Counted from the stretch's first letter, positions 37,074 through 45,139 are shown. The stretch is DNA of 64,000 nt from Companilactobacillus alimentarius DSM 20249 (GCF_002849895.1 NZ_CP018867.1:1984001-2048000); one strand, 5' to 3'. Notes: generated by a model from the letters alone, not told the origin. Made by a program: numbers and translations.

Positions 37074-37739
37074 TTATCCTTCCATTCCAAACATATCTTT
37101 AGAAATATCTTTCACAGCCAGTGGTTCAATTGTTTTATTTTTGAATAAAAGAGCCCGTTTGGTATATTTTTTAGTTAAATCATAATCATGAGTGATAAAA
37201 ATAACTGTTAAACGATATTTTTGATTGAGTTCTTGAACCAGATCCATCAACTGCATTTTGACTTCAACGTCTAAACTAGCTGTAGATTCATCTAGGATTA
37301 AGATTTTAGGTTCATTTAATAGTGCTTGAGCAAGATAAGCTTTTTGTTTCTCACCACCGGAAGCCAATCCTAAAGGACGATCCTTTAAATTAGTTAGACC
37401 GGTTTTTTGAAGAATATCTTGAATCAATTCGTTATTGTCTTGACGCTTTTGAGGACTAAAAGTCACTTTCAGGTTCAAGCGAATAAATTGTTCGATACTT
37501 AAAGGATAGTCTAAGTCGATGTTTCTAAATTGAGGAACATAGCCAATTGTTTGATGAGCTAACTTGATAGAGCCATGTGTGGGTTTTTCTAGACCCATAA
37601 TAATTTTGACTAAGGTCGTTTTACCAGATCCGTTGGGACCAACTAGACTGATGAACTCACCGTCGTTGATTTTAAAATTGACGTCTTTGAAAACTAATTG
37701 ATTTCCAAAACTTTTGGATAAATTGTTTGCTTCAATCAT
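37074..37739 (-). CDS. Zn/Mn ABC transporter ATPase (ZnuC family)
   Basis: A 221-residue ATPase: Walker A GPNGSGKTT (34-42 region), Q-loop YVPQFRNIDLDYPLS typical of metal importers (FQ/PQ-x-x-x-x-D-x-x-F/Y-P), signature ASGGEKQKAYLAQAL, and Walker B ILILDESTASLD with Ser in place of the more common Pro. It lies 2 bp downstream of the receptor gene and 5 bp upstream of the permease gene. Confidence 0.92.
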   Translation of the reverse strand: MIEANNLSKSFGNQLVFKDVNFKINDGEFISLVGPNGSGKTTLVKIIMGLEKPTHGSIKLAHQTIGYVPQFRNIDLDYPLSIEQFIRLNLKVTFSPQKRQDNNELIQDILQKTGLTNLKDRPLGLASGGEKQKAYLAQALLNEPKILILDESTASLDVEVKMQLMDLVQELNQKYRLTVIFITHDYDLTKKYTKRALLFKNKTIEPLAVKDISKDMFGMEG

Positions 37740-37741
37740 TT

Positions 37742-38641
37742 TTAATTCTCACTTTGTAAAATTGTATTTAATTCTTTATATTGAGATAACATCCATTGTT
37801 TATAAGTCGTATCTTTTGGTAAGGTCTCAGTTACATGTAAAATAGGAATTTTATTTTGCTTAGCCTTAGTGACGAGATTATTAATAACTTTACTGTCAGT
37901 TTGCGTGTTCAGTACAAAGAAGGCAACTTTTTTAGCTTTGATACCTTGTTCCATTTGTTGAATGACCTTGGGACTAGGATCAGTGCCATTTTCAATTGCA
38001 GCTTCGAACTTTTTATTGCCTACTTTGAAACCAGTGGCTTTTAAAGAGTAGTCAAAGACAGGTTCACTGACATAGACATCTTTGTTTTTCAATTTCTTTG
38101 ATGTTTCTTTTAGTTTAGTTAATTCCTTTTGGACTGGTTTTAATGAATCAATGTACTTTTGAGCATTCTTTTCAAAATAAGCCTTGTTTTTAGGCTGTTT
38201 TTTTCCTAATTCCTTAGCTAAATACTTGGCATATTTTGGCATTGTTTGCGGTTCATACCAAATATGAGGATTGTCGCCGATTTTTTTGTCCATGACATTT
38301 TCACCAATTTTGATGAAAGTACTATCATCATCTTGATTTAGTTTATTCATCCATGAGTCATAGCCTAAACCATTAGCAACCGTAATATCGGCACGACTGA
38401 CTTTTTTTGCGATATCAGTTGTTGGTTCATAGTCATGGGGATCGACATTGGGATTGTCAATAATTGAAGAAACGGTTCCTTTGTTGCCAACGACGGCTTT
38501 AGCCACTTCACCATAGAAATCAGTTGTCGTTACGACTTCAAGTTTTGATGAAGACTTAGTTGTTTTTTGAGAACAACCAGATATTATGAAAGTTAATAGT
38601 AGTAAACCAAATAGAGCTAGAATGTTTTTCTTGGATAACAT
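37742..38641 (-). CDS. Zn/Mn-binding lipoprotein of metal ABC transporter (ZnuA/PsaA-like)
   Basis: A 299-residue cluster A-I metal receptor. Lipobox ISGC (Cys23). Visible metal ligands are His69 (DPHDYEP) and His126 (NPHIWYEP). The third position is Glu193 (SEPVFDY) rather than the His of zinc receptors, as in Mn-binding PsaA (His, His, Glu, Asp). The His-rich loop of ZnuA is absent. This leans toward manganese, but the C-terminal ligand is not clear. It heads the operon behind two Fur-box-like repeats. Confidence 0.88.
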   Translation of the reverse strand: MLSKKNILALFGLLLLTFIISGCSQKTTKSSSKLEVVTTTDFYGEVAKAVVGNKGTVSSIIDNPNVDPHDYEPTTDIAKKVSRADITVANGLGYDSWMNKLNQDDDSTFIKIGENVMDKKIGDNPHIWYEPQTMPKYAKYLAKELGKKQPKNKAYFEKNAQKYIDSLKPVQKELTKLKETSKKLKNKDVYVSEPVFDYSLKATGFKVGNKKFEAAIENGTDPSPKVIQQMEQGIKAKKVAFFVLNTQTDSKVINNLVTKAKQNKIPILHVTETLPKDTTYKQWMLSQYKELNTILQSEN

Positions 38642-38655
38642 AAATTAATCTCCTT

Positions 38656-38723
38656 AATGATAAATATTACCATTAAATGGTAAAGCAAGTCATCTAAAAT
38701 GTAAATGATAAATATTACTATTT
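38656..38723. promoter_or_regulatory. Two metalloregulator operator repeats before the Zn/Mn operon
   Basis: AATGATAAATATTACCATT (38656-38674) and AAATGATAAATATTACTATT (38703-38722) share a 14-base identical core and are both near-palindromic, about 48 bp centre to centre. They resemble Fur/Zur/PerR boxes and flank the likely promoter, so repression by one of the two Fur-family proteins encoded at 34222 and 39205 is likely. Confidence 0.65.
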
Positions 38724-38749
38724 GGAAAAATAATTTTTTCAGGCCAAAC

Positions 38750-38792
38750 AAATACTCCTAAATAATCAAAAATCGATTATCTAGGAGTATTT
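38750..38792 (-). terminator. Terminator of the fur2-arsC operon
   Basis: The arms AAATACTCCTA and TAGGAGTATTT enclose a second stem ATAATC/GATTAT. It follows arsC on the minus strand and precedes the Zn/Mn operon promoter. Confidence 0.8.
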
Positions 38793-38801
38793 ACATTAGT
38801 G

Positions 38802-39218
38802 TTATTTGTTTATGATATCAGCTAATTCAATGATTCTACTCTTAATATCATCACGGATATCACGATACTGATTCATAGCTTTATCGTCGCTACCACTAAT
38901 AAGTTTAGGATCGTTTATTGGCCAGTGTAACCAACGACTGGATTTTGGAATGATGCATTTGTCACGAGCTTCACCACAAAGTGTGATAACAACATTGGCA
39001 TTTTCCATGAAATCATCGTCAATTACTTTTGAAAATTGATTGGAGATGTCAACATTGTCTTCAGCCATAATTTTGACCGCACGAGAATCCAAACCCTCAG
39101 CTCGTACACCGGCACTTTGAATCTTCCAATTTGGTAAATATTTTTTAGCGTAACCTTCGGCTATTTGACTCCTAAAGGAGTTTCCGGAACACAGAAAATA
39201 AATACTATTCATTGTCAT
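38802..39218 (-). CDS. arsC: Arsenate reductase, thioredoxin-coupled (ArsC, LMW phosphatase fold)
   Basis: A 138-residue enzyme reducing arsenate to arsenite. The P-loop CSGNSFRS starts at catalytic Cys10; Cys81 (TLCG) and Cys88 (DKCIIP) complete the three-cysteine relay of the S. aureus pI258 type. The usual Cys15 of the P-loop is Phe here, which is not part of the relay. There is no arsR, arsB or arsA. It overlaps the end of the Fur-family gene by 14 bp, so it is expressed with it. Confidence 0.88.
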   Translation of the reverse strand: MTMNSIYFLCSGNSFRSQIAEGYAKKYLPNWKIQSAGVRAEGLDSRAVKIMAEDNVDISNQFSKVIDDDFMENANVVITLCGEARDKCIIPKSSRWLHWPINDPKLISGSDDKAMNQYRDIRDDIKSRIIELADIINK

Positions 39219-39675
39219 TATTTTTTATTCCTAATTTAATTTGGCATTCAGGGCACAATCCATAAACTTCCATATGATTACCAGAGATCATGTAACCGGA
39301 GATCTCGGCGGTTTTCTTTTCTAAGTTTTTTTCTGTGTCGCTGAAGCCAGGATACGTAACGTCTACAATTCGTCCACAATTAGTACAGATGGCGTGATAG
39401 TGGGGTGAACCAAAATAATCATAGTGAGCACTGCCATCGCCATTTTGTAATTCTACTACTAGATGATGGTCAACAAAGGTATTAAGCGTATTATAAATCG
39501 TTGAAGCTCCCATATTAGGTAATTCTTTCCCTAAAGCATCACGGATTATTTCCACAGTGGGATGATTATGATGGCTAACTAAATAGGCCAAAATAATATG
39601 ACGCTGTGGGGTAACTCGTAACTTATGGTCTTTTAAGATTTGTAGTGTTTCTTCCATTACAGCATTACTAGCCAT
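39205..39675 (-). CDS. Fur-family regulator (PerR-like)
   Basis: A 156-residue repressor. HTH region LRVTPQRHIILAYL and GASTIYNTLNTFVDHHLV; C-terminal metal domain with YHAICTNCG and the second CxxC, CPEC. Candidate regulatory-site ligands include the His and Asp residues of SAHYDYFGSPHYH and GNHMEVYG, compatible with PerR (peroxide/manganese sensing). ATG 39675 has AAGGAAG 7 bases upstream. It is co-transcribed with arsC and divergent from two Fe/Mn transporters of the VIT1 family. PerR versus Fur or Zur is uncertain. Confidence 0.83.
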   Translation of the reverse strand: MASNAVMEETLQILKDHKLRVTPQRHIILAYLVSHHNHPTVEIIRDALGKELPNMGASTIYNTLNTFVDHHLVVELQNGDGSAHYDYFGSPHYHAICTNCGRIVDVTYPGFSDTEKNLEKKTAEISGYMISGNHMEVYGLCPECQIKLGIKNNDNE

Positions 39676-39703
39676 GAGCAATCTTCCTTTCTACATAGGA
39701 ATC

Positions 39704-39725
39704 ATTACAAAGTAATTATATTACT
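39704..39725. promoter_or_regulatory. Overlapping palindromes, probable Fur/PerR box
   Basis: ATTACAAAGTAAT (39704-39716) and AGTAATTATATTACT (39711-39725) overlap. The half-sites GTAAT/ATTAC match those near the other Fur-family gene and the Zn/Mn operon. The position is about 30 bp before the regulator start and 150 bp before the VIT genes. Confidence 0.55.
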
Positions 39726-39878
39726 AAAACTCTCTCATTTACAAGAAAATAAGCCAAAGAGATTGTAACCGTTTTAATATTTGATTTTTATTTACTTTTC
39801 AGAAAATCGGGGTTACGATATATTCGTTAACAGATGAGAACCATTCCAATGTATTATACAAATTAAGGAGTGAGCACG

Positions 39879-40568
39879 ATGTCTAAATCAAAAAAGAAAC
39901 AAAGTTTAGCAGAGAAAATCAACGTTATGCGTGCTAGTGTTATGGGTGCCAATGATGGAATCATTTCGATTGCAGGAATTGTTATTGGTGTTGCTAGTGC
40001 TCAAAGTAATAATCATGCTATATTTTTAGCTGGTATCGCTGGTATGTTGGCCGGTACCGTTTCAATGGCTATGGGCGAGTGGGTTTCTGTAAGTACTCAA
40101 CGTGATAGTGAAAAACGAGCAATTGAGAAAGAGTCAGCCAAGCTTGATGGTCATTACGATGATGAGTTCAGCTTTATTCGGGACAAATATCAAGCTACTG
40201 GAATTTCAAAGGAATTAGCTACTCAAGCTACGACAGAAATGTTGGGCGACAATCCTCTGGATGTTGCAGTTCGTGAAAGATACGGCTTCAATCCTAAGGA
40301 ACAAACAAGTGCAATCGCGGCGGCATTGGCTTCAATGATTTCGTTCCCAACTGGATCAATTTTGCCACTAGTTTCAATTACTTTATTCCCCCAAAACGTT
40401 AAAATGCTTGCAACTGTAATTGCGGTTATTATTGCTTTAACTATTACAGGTTACGCAGCTGCTACTTTGGGTGGAGCTAAGCGTGGTAAGGCAGTTATTA
40501 GAAATATTGTTTCCGGATTATTAACAATGTTTGTAACGTATATTATCGGATCATTATTTGCACATTAG
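39879..40568 (+). CDS. VIT1/CCC1-family Fe2+/Mn2+ transporter 1
   Basis: A 229-residue membrane protein related to plant VIT1 and yeast CCC1, which move Fe2+ or Mn2+ out of the cytosol. TM1 holds RASVMGANDGIISIAGIVIG; TM2 has AGTVSMAMGEWVSVSTQRDS, the conserved MAxGE-x-x-SV motif. A soluble metal-binding loop and three more TM helices follow. ATG 39879 is preferred because AAGGAG lies 8 bases before it. It is followed 15 bp later by a paralogue. Likely detoxifying metal exporter, perhaps derepressed by the adjacent Fur/PerR regulator. Confidence 0.85.
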   Translation: MSKSKKKQSLAEKINVMRASVMGANDGIISIAGIVIGVASAQSNNHAIFLAGIAGMLAGTVSMAMGEWVSVSTQRDSEKRAIEKESAKLDGHYDDEFSFIRDKYQATGISKELATQATTEMLGDNPLDVAVRERYGFNPKEQTSAIAAALASMISFPTGSILPLVSITLFPQNVKMLATVIAVIIALTITGYAAATLGGAKRGKAVIRNIVSGLLTMFVTYIIGSLFAH

Positions 40569-40583
40569 TAGGGAGGAATAATT

Positions 40584-41282
40584 ATGAAAACTATGACAGT
40601 GAAACCTAAAAAACAAAAGAAAACAATGGCTGAACGTTCGAATACTCTCCGTGCTGGTGTGTTGGGTTCAAACGATGGTATTTTAACCGTTGTTGGTGTC
40701 TTGTTTTCCGTTGCCGTTGCGACAACTAATACATTTACAATTTTTATTGCTGGTTTGTCAGATTTACTAGCTTGTGCCTTTTCAATGGCATCTGGTGAAT
40801 ATGCTTCAGTTAGTTCTCAAAAAGATACTGAAAGAGCTGCAATTGAAAAAGAACGTGAATTAATTAAAACAAATTTCCAAGATGAATTGGACGTAGTTGC
40901 TGCATACTATGTTGATCGTGGAGTTAAACAAGCTACTGCTGATAATATTGCTAAGGAATTGATGTCAAAAGATGCCTTAGGGACAGTGGTTCGTGTTAAA
41001 TATGATTTACAATTAGGCCATTATATGAGTCCTTGGGATGCAGCATTTTCATCATTAGTTTCCGCAGCTTCAGGTGGAATTTTCCCATTGGTGGCTATGA
41101 CGTTACTGCCTGCATCAATTAAATGGCCAGGAACGATTTTGGCTGTTACCTTGTCAGTCGCTTTAACCGGGTTCTTAAGTGCTAAGTTAGGCGATGGTTT
41201 AGTTAAAACGGCTATTGTTAGAAATGTAATTGTTGGTTTGATAACTATGGCAATTCACTATTCCGTTGGTTTAATGTTATAA
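40584..41282 (+). CDS. VIT1/CCC1-family Fe2+/Mn2+ transporter 2
   Basis: A 232-residue tandem paralogue of the preceding gene with the same layout: LRAGVLGSNDGILTVVGVLF in TM1 and FSMASGEYASVSSQKDTERA in TM2. The two are diverged enough that heterodimer formation or separate metal preference is plausible. The GGGAGGAAT site is strong. The pair ends at a bidirectional terminator. Confidence 0.85.
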   Translation: MKTMTVKPKKQKKTMAERSNTLRAGVLGSNDGILTVVGVLFSVAVATTNTFTIFIAGLSDLLACAFSMASGEYASVSSQKDTERAAIEKERELIKTNFQDELDVVAAYYVDRGVKQATADNIAKELMSKDALGTVVRVKYDLQLGHYMSPWDAAFSSLVSAASGGIFPLVAMTLLPASIKWPGTILAVTLSVALTGFLSAKLGDGLVKTAIVRNVIVGLITMAIHYSVGLML

Positions 41283-41300
41283 AATAAAGTACCCTAATTG

Positions 41301-41356
41301 AAAATAGCGTCTATTCAGAATTCACAGTGTTGTGAATTTCAAATAGACGCTATTTT
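41301..41356. terminator. Bidirectional terminator
   Basis: A long two-part stem (AAAATAGCGTCTATT with its complement; inner TTCACA/TGTGAA) between VIT2 (plus) and the CsoR-like gene (minus). Confidence 0.9.
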
Positions 41357-41627
41357 ATTTTGTCTTCAACATGAGATCTAATGATTTTTGTAATTCAGCT
41401 AACTGTTTCTCGCTAGTGCAATTAGAATTACGGCGAATATTTTGTGCCATAACTAATTTCATAGCTTTATCGACGCTAGATTTGACGGCAGAAAGCTGCA
41501 TTAGGACTTCGTTACAAGGCTTTCCTTCGTCCATCATTCTAAGAACGGCATCGAGTTGACCACGGGAACGTTTTAAACGACTAGTGATTTTTTTACTAGC
41601 ATCGTCTTCGGGCGTTGTTTGTACCAT
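41355..41627 (-). CDS. CsoR/CstR-family repressor with an atypical sensing site
   Basis: A 90-residue all-helical DUF156 repressor. Cys38 (GKPC) is conserved. The Cu site of CsoR needs His and Cys in helix 2 (H-x3-C), but here the His position is Asn63 and the next Cys is Cys70, three residues beyond the CstR cysteine. MMDEGKPC and AVKSSVDKAM resemble CstR, the persulfide sensor, more than copper CsoR. It is divergent from a thioredoxin gene whose promoter carries a CsoR-type palindrome. Thiol, persulfide or metal sensing are all open. Confidence 0.83.
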   Translation of the reverse strand: MVQTTPEDDASKKITSRLKRSRGQLDAVLRMMDEGKPCNEVLMQLSAVKSSVDKAMKLVMAQNIRRNSNCTSEKQLAELQKSLDLMLKTK

Positions 41628-41658
41628 AATATACCTCCCAAATTAAATTCTTTTGATA

Positions 41659-41687
41659 ATTATACCCATGCGGGTAACGGGTGGCAA
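41659..41687 (-). promoter_or_regulatory. Promoter of csoR-like gene with internal CsoR-type operator
   Basis: On the minus strand TTGCCA and TATAAT are 17 bases apart. The spacer contains TACCCATGCGGGTA (41663-41676), a G/C-tract palindrome of the CsoR/CstR operator type. This placement implies autorepression. Confidence 0.75.
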
Positions 41688-41731
41688 ATATTTCTTCTTA
41701 TGGGTGCTGTAATAGTGATAAAACAAAATGG

Positions 41732-41760
41732 TTGATTATTTTTACCCCTGGGGGTATATT
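41732..41760 (+). promoter_or_regulatory. Thioredoxin promoter with internal CsoR-type operator
   Basis: TTGATT (41732-41737) and TATATT (41755-41760) are 17 bases apart. TACCCCTGGGGGTA (41743-41756) occupies the spacer and matches the family operator TACCC-n4-GGGTA. The repressor encoded next door should therefore control the thioredoxin gene. Confidence 0.78.
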
Positions 41761-41790
41761 GATTTATATAGAAATAGGGAAGGAGATTGA

Positions 41791-42117
41791 ATGATGGCTA
41801 ATATTACAGAATTATCGGATAAAACATTCAATGACGAGACTAGTAAGGGACTAGTTATCACAGATTTTAATGCAGACTGGTGTCCCCCATGTAAGATGAT
41901 GAATCCAATTCTCGAGAAATTATCTTCAACTGATGAATTAGGCGACAAAATCAAGTTTACATCAATGAATGTTGATCATAATCCTGATACACCAAATAAC
42001 TTTGGTATCCAAGGAATTCCTACGTTTATCGTCAAAAAAGATGGTAACGTTGTTGGACGCATGGTCGGTTATCAACCAGAAGAGAAATTCCGGATGGAAT
42101 TAGAGAAGTTTATGTAA
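41791..42117 (+). CDS. Thioredoxin-like protein with WCPPC active site
   Basis: A thioredoxin-fold protein of 107-108 residues. ATG 41791 and 41794 are both plausible behind AAGGAGA. The active site is WCPPCK (Cys30 and Cys33 counted from 41794) instead of the canonical WCGPCK; the cis-Pro is in GIPTFIV. The second Pro stiffens the motif and should change the redox potential. No signal peptide, so cytoplasmic. It is probably derepressed when the divergent CsoR/CstR-like protein is modified, suggesting a role in thiol, persulfide or metal stress, or in recycling ArsC. Confidence 0.88.
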   Translation: MMANITELSDKTFNDETSKGLVITDFNADWCPPCKMMNPILEKLSSTDELGDKIKFTSMNVDHNPDTPNNFGIQGIPTFIVKKDGNVVGRMVGYQPEEKFRMELEKFM

Positions 42118-42360
42118 GAATTGCTTTAATTTAACGGTTCCTTCTAGAATGTTAAACCAATATTCAAGATCCATTTAAAAAATAAGAAAATACTAAAATA
42201 ACAAACGAATATAAGAAACAATTTGTGGGTAAACCAATAGGCGGGTTTACCTATTTTTTGTGCCAAAAGTCGCTTTAAAATAATATAAAAAATATATTGG
42301 CAATAGGTTGATGAATCGGTGGTATATTGGTCTTGGATAGTGATGATAGAGGTGAATATT

Positions 42361-42921
42361 ATGATCAAATTTGGGAAAAAGGTTAACTTGAGACCGGTAT
42401 TACTTAGTGTACTAGTTGGATTTATTCCAGGGTGTTTTTTCTGGGTATTCTTCAATGGTTGGCTAGGATTTTTCGTCGGATTTTGTTTCTTTGCAGCTAT
42501 AATTGCTTATTACTATCTCAATTTGTCAAAGGTATTCAATTACTGGCAATTCGATGGTGAAAACATTGAATATAATGATATGACTAATCCTACTAAGAAG
42601 TTAATGCTGATCTTGTTCCCTTACTTTGTTAAGATGGATGTTATTAAAGGGGAAGATATAAAAAGTATTAAGTTACTAGGCGATATGAAAAATCAAAAGA
42701 CACTTCCACCAATGGTTCCTTTCTCCAATACATATAGTATTTTCTATGCTCGGATTTCAATGATGAAAAATCCAATTGGAGTTGAGATTACCATGAAAGA
42801 TGGCAAACAAAAATATTTAGATATTTCGCGTGATTACACTTATGATAAAGAGAAATCAACGAAGCGGATTAATGATCTTCTTAGCGATTTTACAAATCTG
42901 AATAAAGTCCAACATCAGTAA
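42361..42921 (+). CDS. Hypothetical membrane protein with two N-terminal TM segments
   Basis: Not recognised. ATG 42361 is chosen over an upstream in-frame start (42319) because GAGGTG precedes it at good spacing. The 186-residue product has a hydrophobic hairpin at about 10-52 (VLLSVLVGFIPGCFFWVFF, FFAAIIAYYYL) and then a cytoplasmic domain predicted rich in beta strands (YWQFDGENIEYND, IGVEITMKDGKQKYLDIS), reminiscent of PH-like bPH domains. Monogenic. Confidence 0.6.
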   Translation: MIKFGKKVNLRPVLLSVLVGFIPGCFFWVFFNGWLGFFVGFCFFAAIIAYYYLNLSKVFNYWQFDGENIEYNDMTNPTKKLMLILFPYFVKMDVIKGEDIKSIKLLGDMKNQKTLPPMVPFSNTYSIFYARISMMKNPIGVEITMKDGKQKYLDISRDYTYDKEKSTKRINDLLSDFTNLNKVQHQ

Positions 42922-43032
42922 TTTTTTCATTTGTCTATTAAAGTTATCGGATTGATCGTTATCCTAACTAAAAACGTGGTATATTGCCATGTGGTAAACG
43001 ATTTCATAACTTGTTAAAAGGGATGACGGATA

Positions 43033-43302
43033 ATGGATGATGTACCAAGGCAAGTAACACAAATTAGTTGGTTTGAGGGCGAAATTATAACGATTGACTT
43101 TGGTCGCTCAGTTGATTTTGACCCCAAACAGTATGAACAGTTGACTAGATTAGGACGATGGATAGATGCGGATGATTTATCTAAATTCTATTTAGTAAAG
43201 CGTGTTGATGCTACTTTTCCGGATGATGTAATCAATCAAGTTTTGAGTAGTTTGGATTTGAATGGTTATGAATTAATACATAATAATATCAGTTATGCTT
43301 AG
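43033..43302 (+). CDS. Hypothetical small protein
   Basis: An 89-residue acidic soluble protein that I do not recognise (ITIDFGRSVDFDPKQYEQLT, ending NGYELIHNNISYA). AAAGGGATGA precedes the ATG at workable distance and a terminator follows, so it is likely a real gene. No membrane segment, Cys or known motif is visible. Confidence 0.6.
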   Translation: MDDVPRQVTQISWFEGEIITIDFGRSVDFDPKQYEQLTRLGRWIDADDLSKFYLVKRVDATFPDDVINQVLSSLDLNGYELIHNNISYA

Positions 43303-43310
43303 AAATTAGA

Positions 43311-43365
43311 AAAGAGTCAATGCAACAATCATCAGTGGGTGATGGCTACATTGGCTCTTTTTGAA
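43311..43365. terminator. Bidirectional terminator
   Basis: The outer arms AAAAGAG/CTCTTTT and inner CAATG/CATTG form a hairpin between convergent genes. Confidence 0.8.
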
Positions 43366-43375
43366 ACCTTGTTTT

Positions 43376-43864
43376 TTATTGAAATGTCAAAAAACGTTCA
43401 CTCCAAATATTTTCAAAGAATGAGATTGTATCCTCGGCTATCATATAATTGTTGTCAAAGGTAGTCGTCATATCGTGTTCCATGATTAATTTATAACCAA
43501 GTCCGTGTGCCATAACAATAGTAGCGTTACAGCAGTATTCAGTCTGAGCTCCACAGATTTCTAATGTATTGACGTGATTTTCTTTTAGAATTTTTTCGAA
43601 ATCGGTTTTATAGAAAGCGTTAGGATGAGTCTTTTCAACCACAAGGTCATCAGGCTTTCGGTCAAGCCTTTTGGATAATTCCCAGAGATCACTATCACGC
43701 ACGAGTTGGGAGTCGTTATGCTGAATAAAAATAATGGGTAAATTTGATTGACGATATTTAGCGATCCGTTGATTGATTCGATTAATAAGATCGTTGAAAT
43801 TATAACTATATTGAAGAGCTTTTTGCATATCGATAACAATTAAAGCTTCGGCTAATTTTGGCAT
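43376..43864 (-). CDS. Isochorismatase-family cysteine hydrolase
   Basis: A 162-residue alpha/beta hydrolase of the nicotinamidase/isochorismatase superfamily. The catalytic triad is visible: Asp in ALIVIDMQ near the N-terminus, Lys in VVEKTHPNAF, and nucleophilic Cys in EICGAQTEYCCNAT (the second-last or last Cys by alignment). The start ATG 43864 is placed after AGAGGA. Substrate unknown; many small members are amidases. Monogenic. Confidence 0.85.
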   Translation of the reverse strand: MPKLAEALIVIDMQKALQYSYNFNDLINRINQRIAKYRQSNLPIIFIQHNDSQLVRDSDLWELSKRLDRKPDDLVVEKTHPNAFYKTDFEKILKENHVNTLEICGAQTEYCCNATIVMAHGLGYKLIMEHDMTTTFDNNYMIAEDTISFFENIWSERFLTFQ

Positions 43865-44017
43865 TTTGATCACATCCTCTAAAATAAGTTCAATTTTAAA
43901 TTAACATTATTATAATTGAGATGAAAGCGATATTATGCCAATATGTCTCTTTTTGAGATTTGTCTTAATAAGTTGATTCGTTTTATAATAAGAAATATTA
44001 AAATTTAAGGTAAATAA

Positions 44018-45040
44018 ATGAAAAAATTAAAAGTGTTTTCTATCATAATAGGTATAATTTTTGTAATAGTTTTAATTATTGGGGGAGTCTTTGTTTATCG
44101 TACGCAAGAAGCATTGAATTCTTTAAATACTAATAAGACGAGTGTTTCAAAGAAAATAAGCAATGACAAACCTTTTTCCATATTACTATTAGGTGCTGAC
44201 ACGGGTGCTGACGGTCGAGTTGATCGTGGTAATTCTGATACGATGATGTTATTGACTTTGAATCCTCAAAAAAAGAGTACTGTGGCATATTCAATCCCAC
44301 GTGATTCATTAGCTGAAATGGTCGGTGATAAGGAAAAGAATGTTCAAAAGATCAATGCAGCTTATAATATTGGACTTTCGAAAATGGCTAAGAGCACTGT
44401 TGGCAGCCTTTTAGGTGTTCCGGTTAATTATCATGTGGCTATTAATATGGATGCACTGAAGAAAACAGTGGATTTTGTTGGCGGAGTCACGGTAACTAGT
44501 GATTTGAAAGTTTCCTTTGATGGTATAACGATTCCTAAAGGGACACATCACTTGAATGGTAAGCAGGCTTTGACATATGCTCGAATGCGGTATCAAGATC
44601 CTCGTGGTGACTATGGGCGACAAATTCGTCAGCAACAAGTTTTAAAGGCTGTTGTTAGAAAATTAGAAACTCCTAAATACCTCTCCAAAGTTCCTGAACT
44701 AATTAAAACTTTGAATAAGGATATTAGTACAGACCTAACTTCAAAAGAAATTGACGAAATTGTATTGAAGTATCATGGTTCTTCAAAGAATATGGATTTT
44801 AATCAGATTCAAGGGAAGACAGCTTGGATCAATCAGAGCTCTTATCAGGTTTTACCTACAAAAACTATGCAAAAGGCCTCAAATAATTTGCGTGATAATT
44901 TAGGCTTGAAGCAGAAGACTTTGAATAATACAGAAACGAAATTAAATGCTAAAAATCAAAAGTTTTTTGGCGATGAAGATAATATTAATTTTAATACTTA
45001 TGGATTAGATAAGACTCACTATACAGATTCAACTTATTGA
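44018..45040 (+). CDS. LytR-CpsA-Psr (LCP) family cell-wall glycopolymer transferase
   Basis: A 340-residue type II membrane protein that attaches teichoic acids or polysaccharides to peptidoglycan. The N-terminal TM anchor is residues about 5-27. The LCP core includes LLLGADTGADGRVDRGNSDT, IPRDSLAEM, INAAYNIG, and the Arg-rich segment ALTYARMRYQDPRGDYGRQI, which bind the polyprenyl pyrophosphate. The C-terminal tail is Asn/Lys-rich. Its own gene, ending at a strong terminator; the ribosome site (AAGG) is modest. Confidence 0.93.
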   Translation: MKKLKVFSIIIGIIFVIVLIIGGVFVYRTQEALNSLNTNKTSVSKKISNDKPFSILLLGADTGADGRVDRGNSDTMMLLTLNPQKKSTVAYSIPRDSLAEMVGDKEKNVQKINAAYNIGLSKMAKSTVGSLLGVPVNYHVAINMDALKKTVDFVGGVTVTSDLKVSFDGITIPKGTHHLNGKQALTYARMRYQDPRGDYGRQIRQQQVLKAVVRKLETPKYLSKVPELIKTLNKDISTDLTSKEIDEIVLKYHGSSKNMDFNQIQGKTAWINQSSYQVLPTKTMQKASNNLRDNLGLKQKTLNNTETKLNAKNQKFFGDEDNINFNTYGLDKTHYTDSTY

Positions 45041-45076
45041 TTCTTTGCGGTGTCTAATAAATTTGAGAATGTAATA

Positions 45077-45120
45077 GGCCGATACAATAATCATTTAGTG
45101 ATTATTGTATCGGCCCTTTT
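45077..45120. terminator. Bidirectional terminator
   Basis: A perfect 17-bp stem (GGCCGATACAATAATCA and complement) with a 5-base loop and a CCTTTT tail, between the LCP gene and the convergent GntR gene. Confidence 0.92.
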
Positions 45121-45139
45121 GTCGCATTGATTTTACGAG

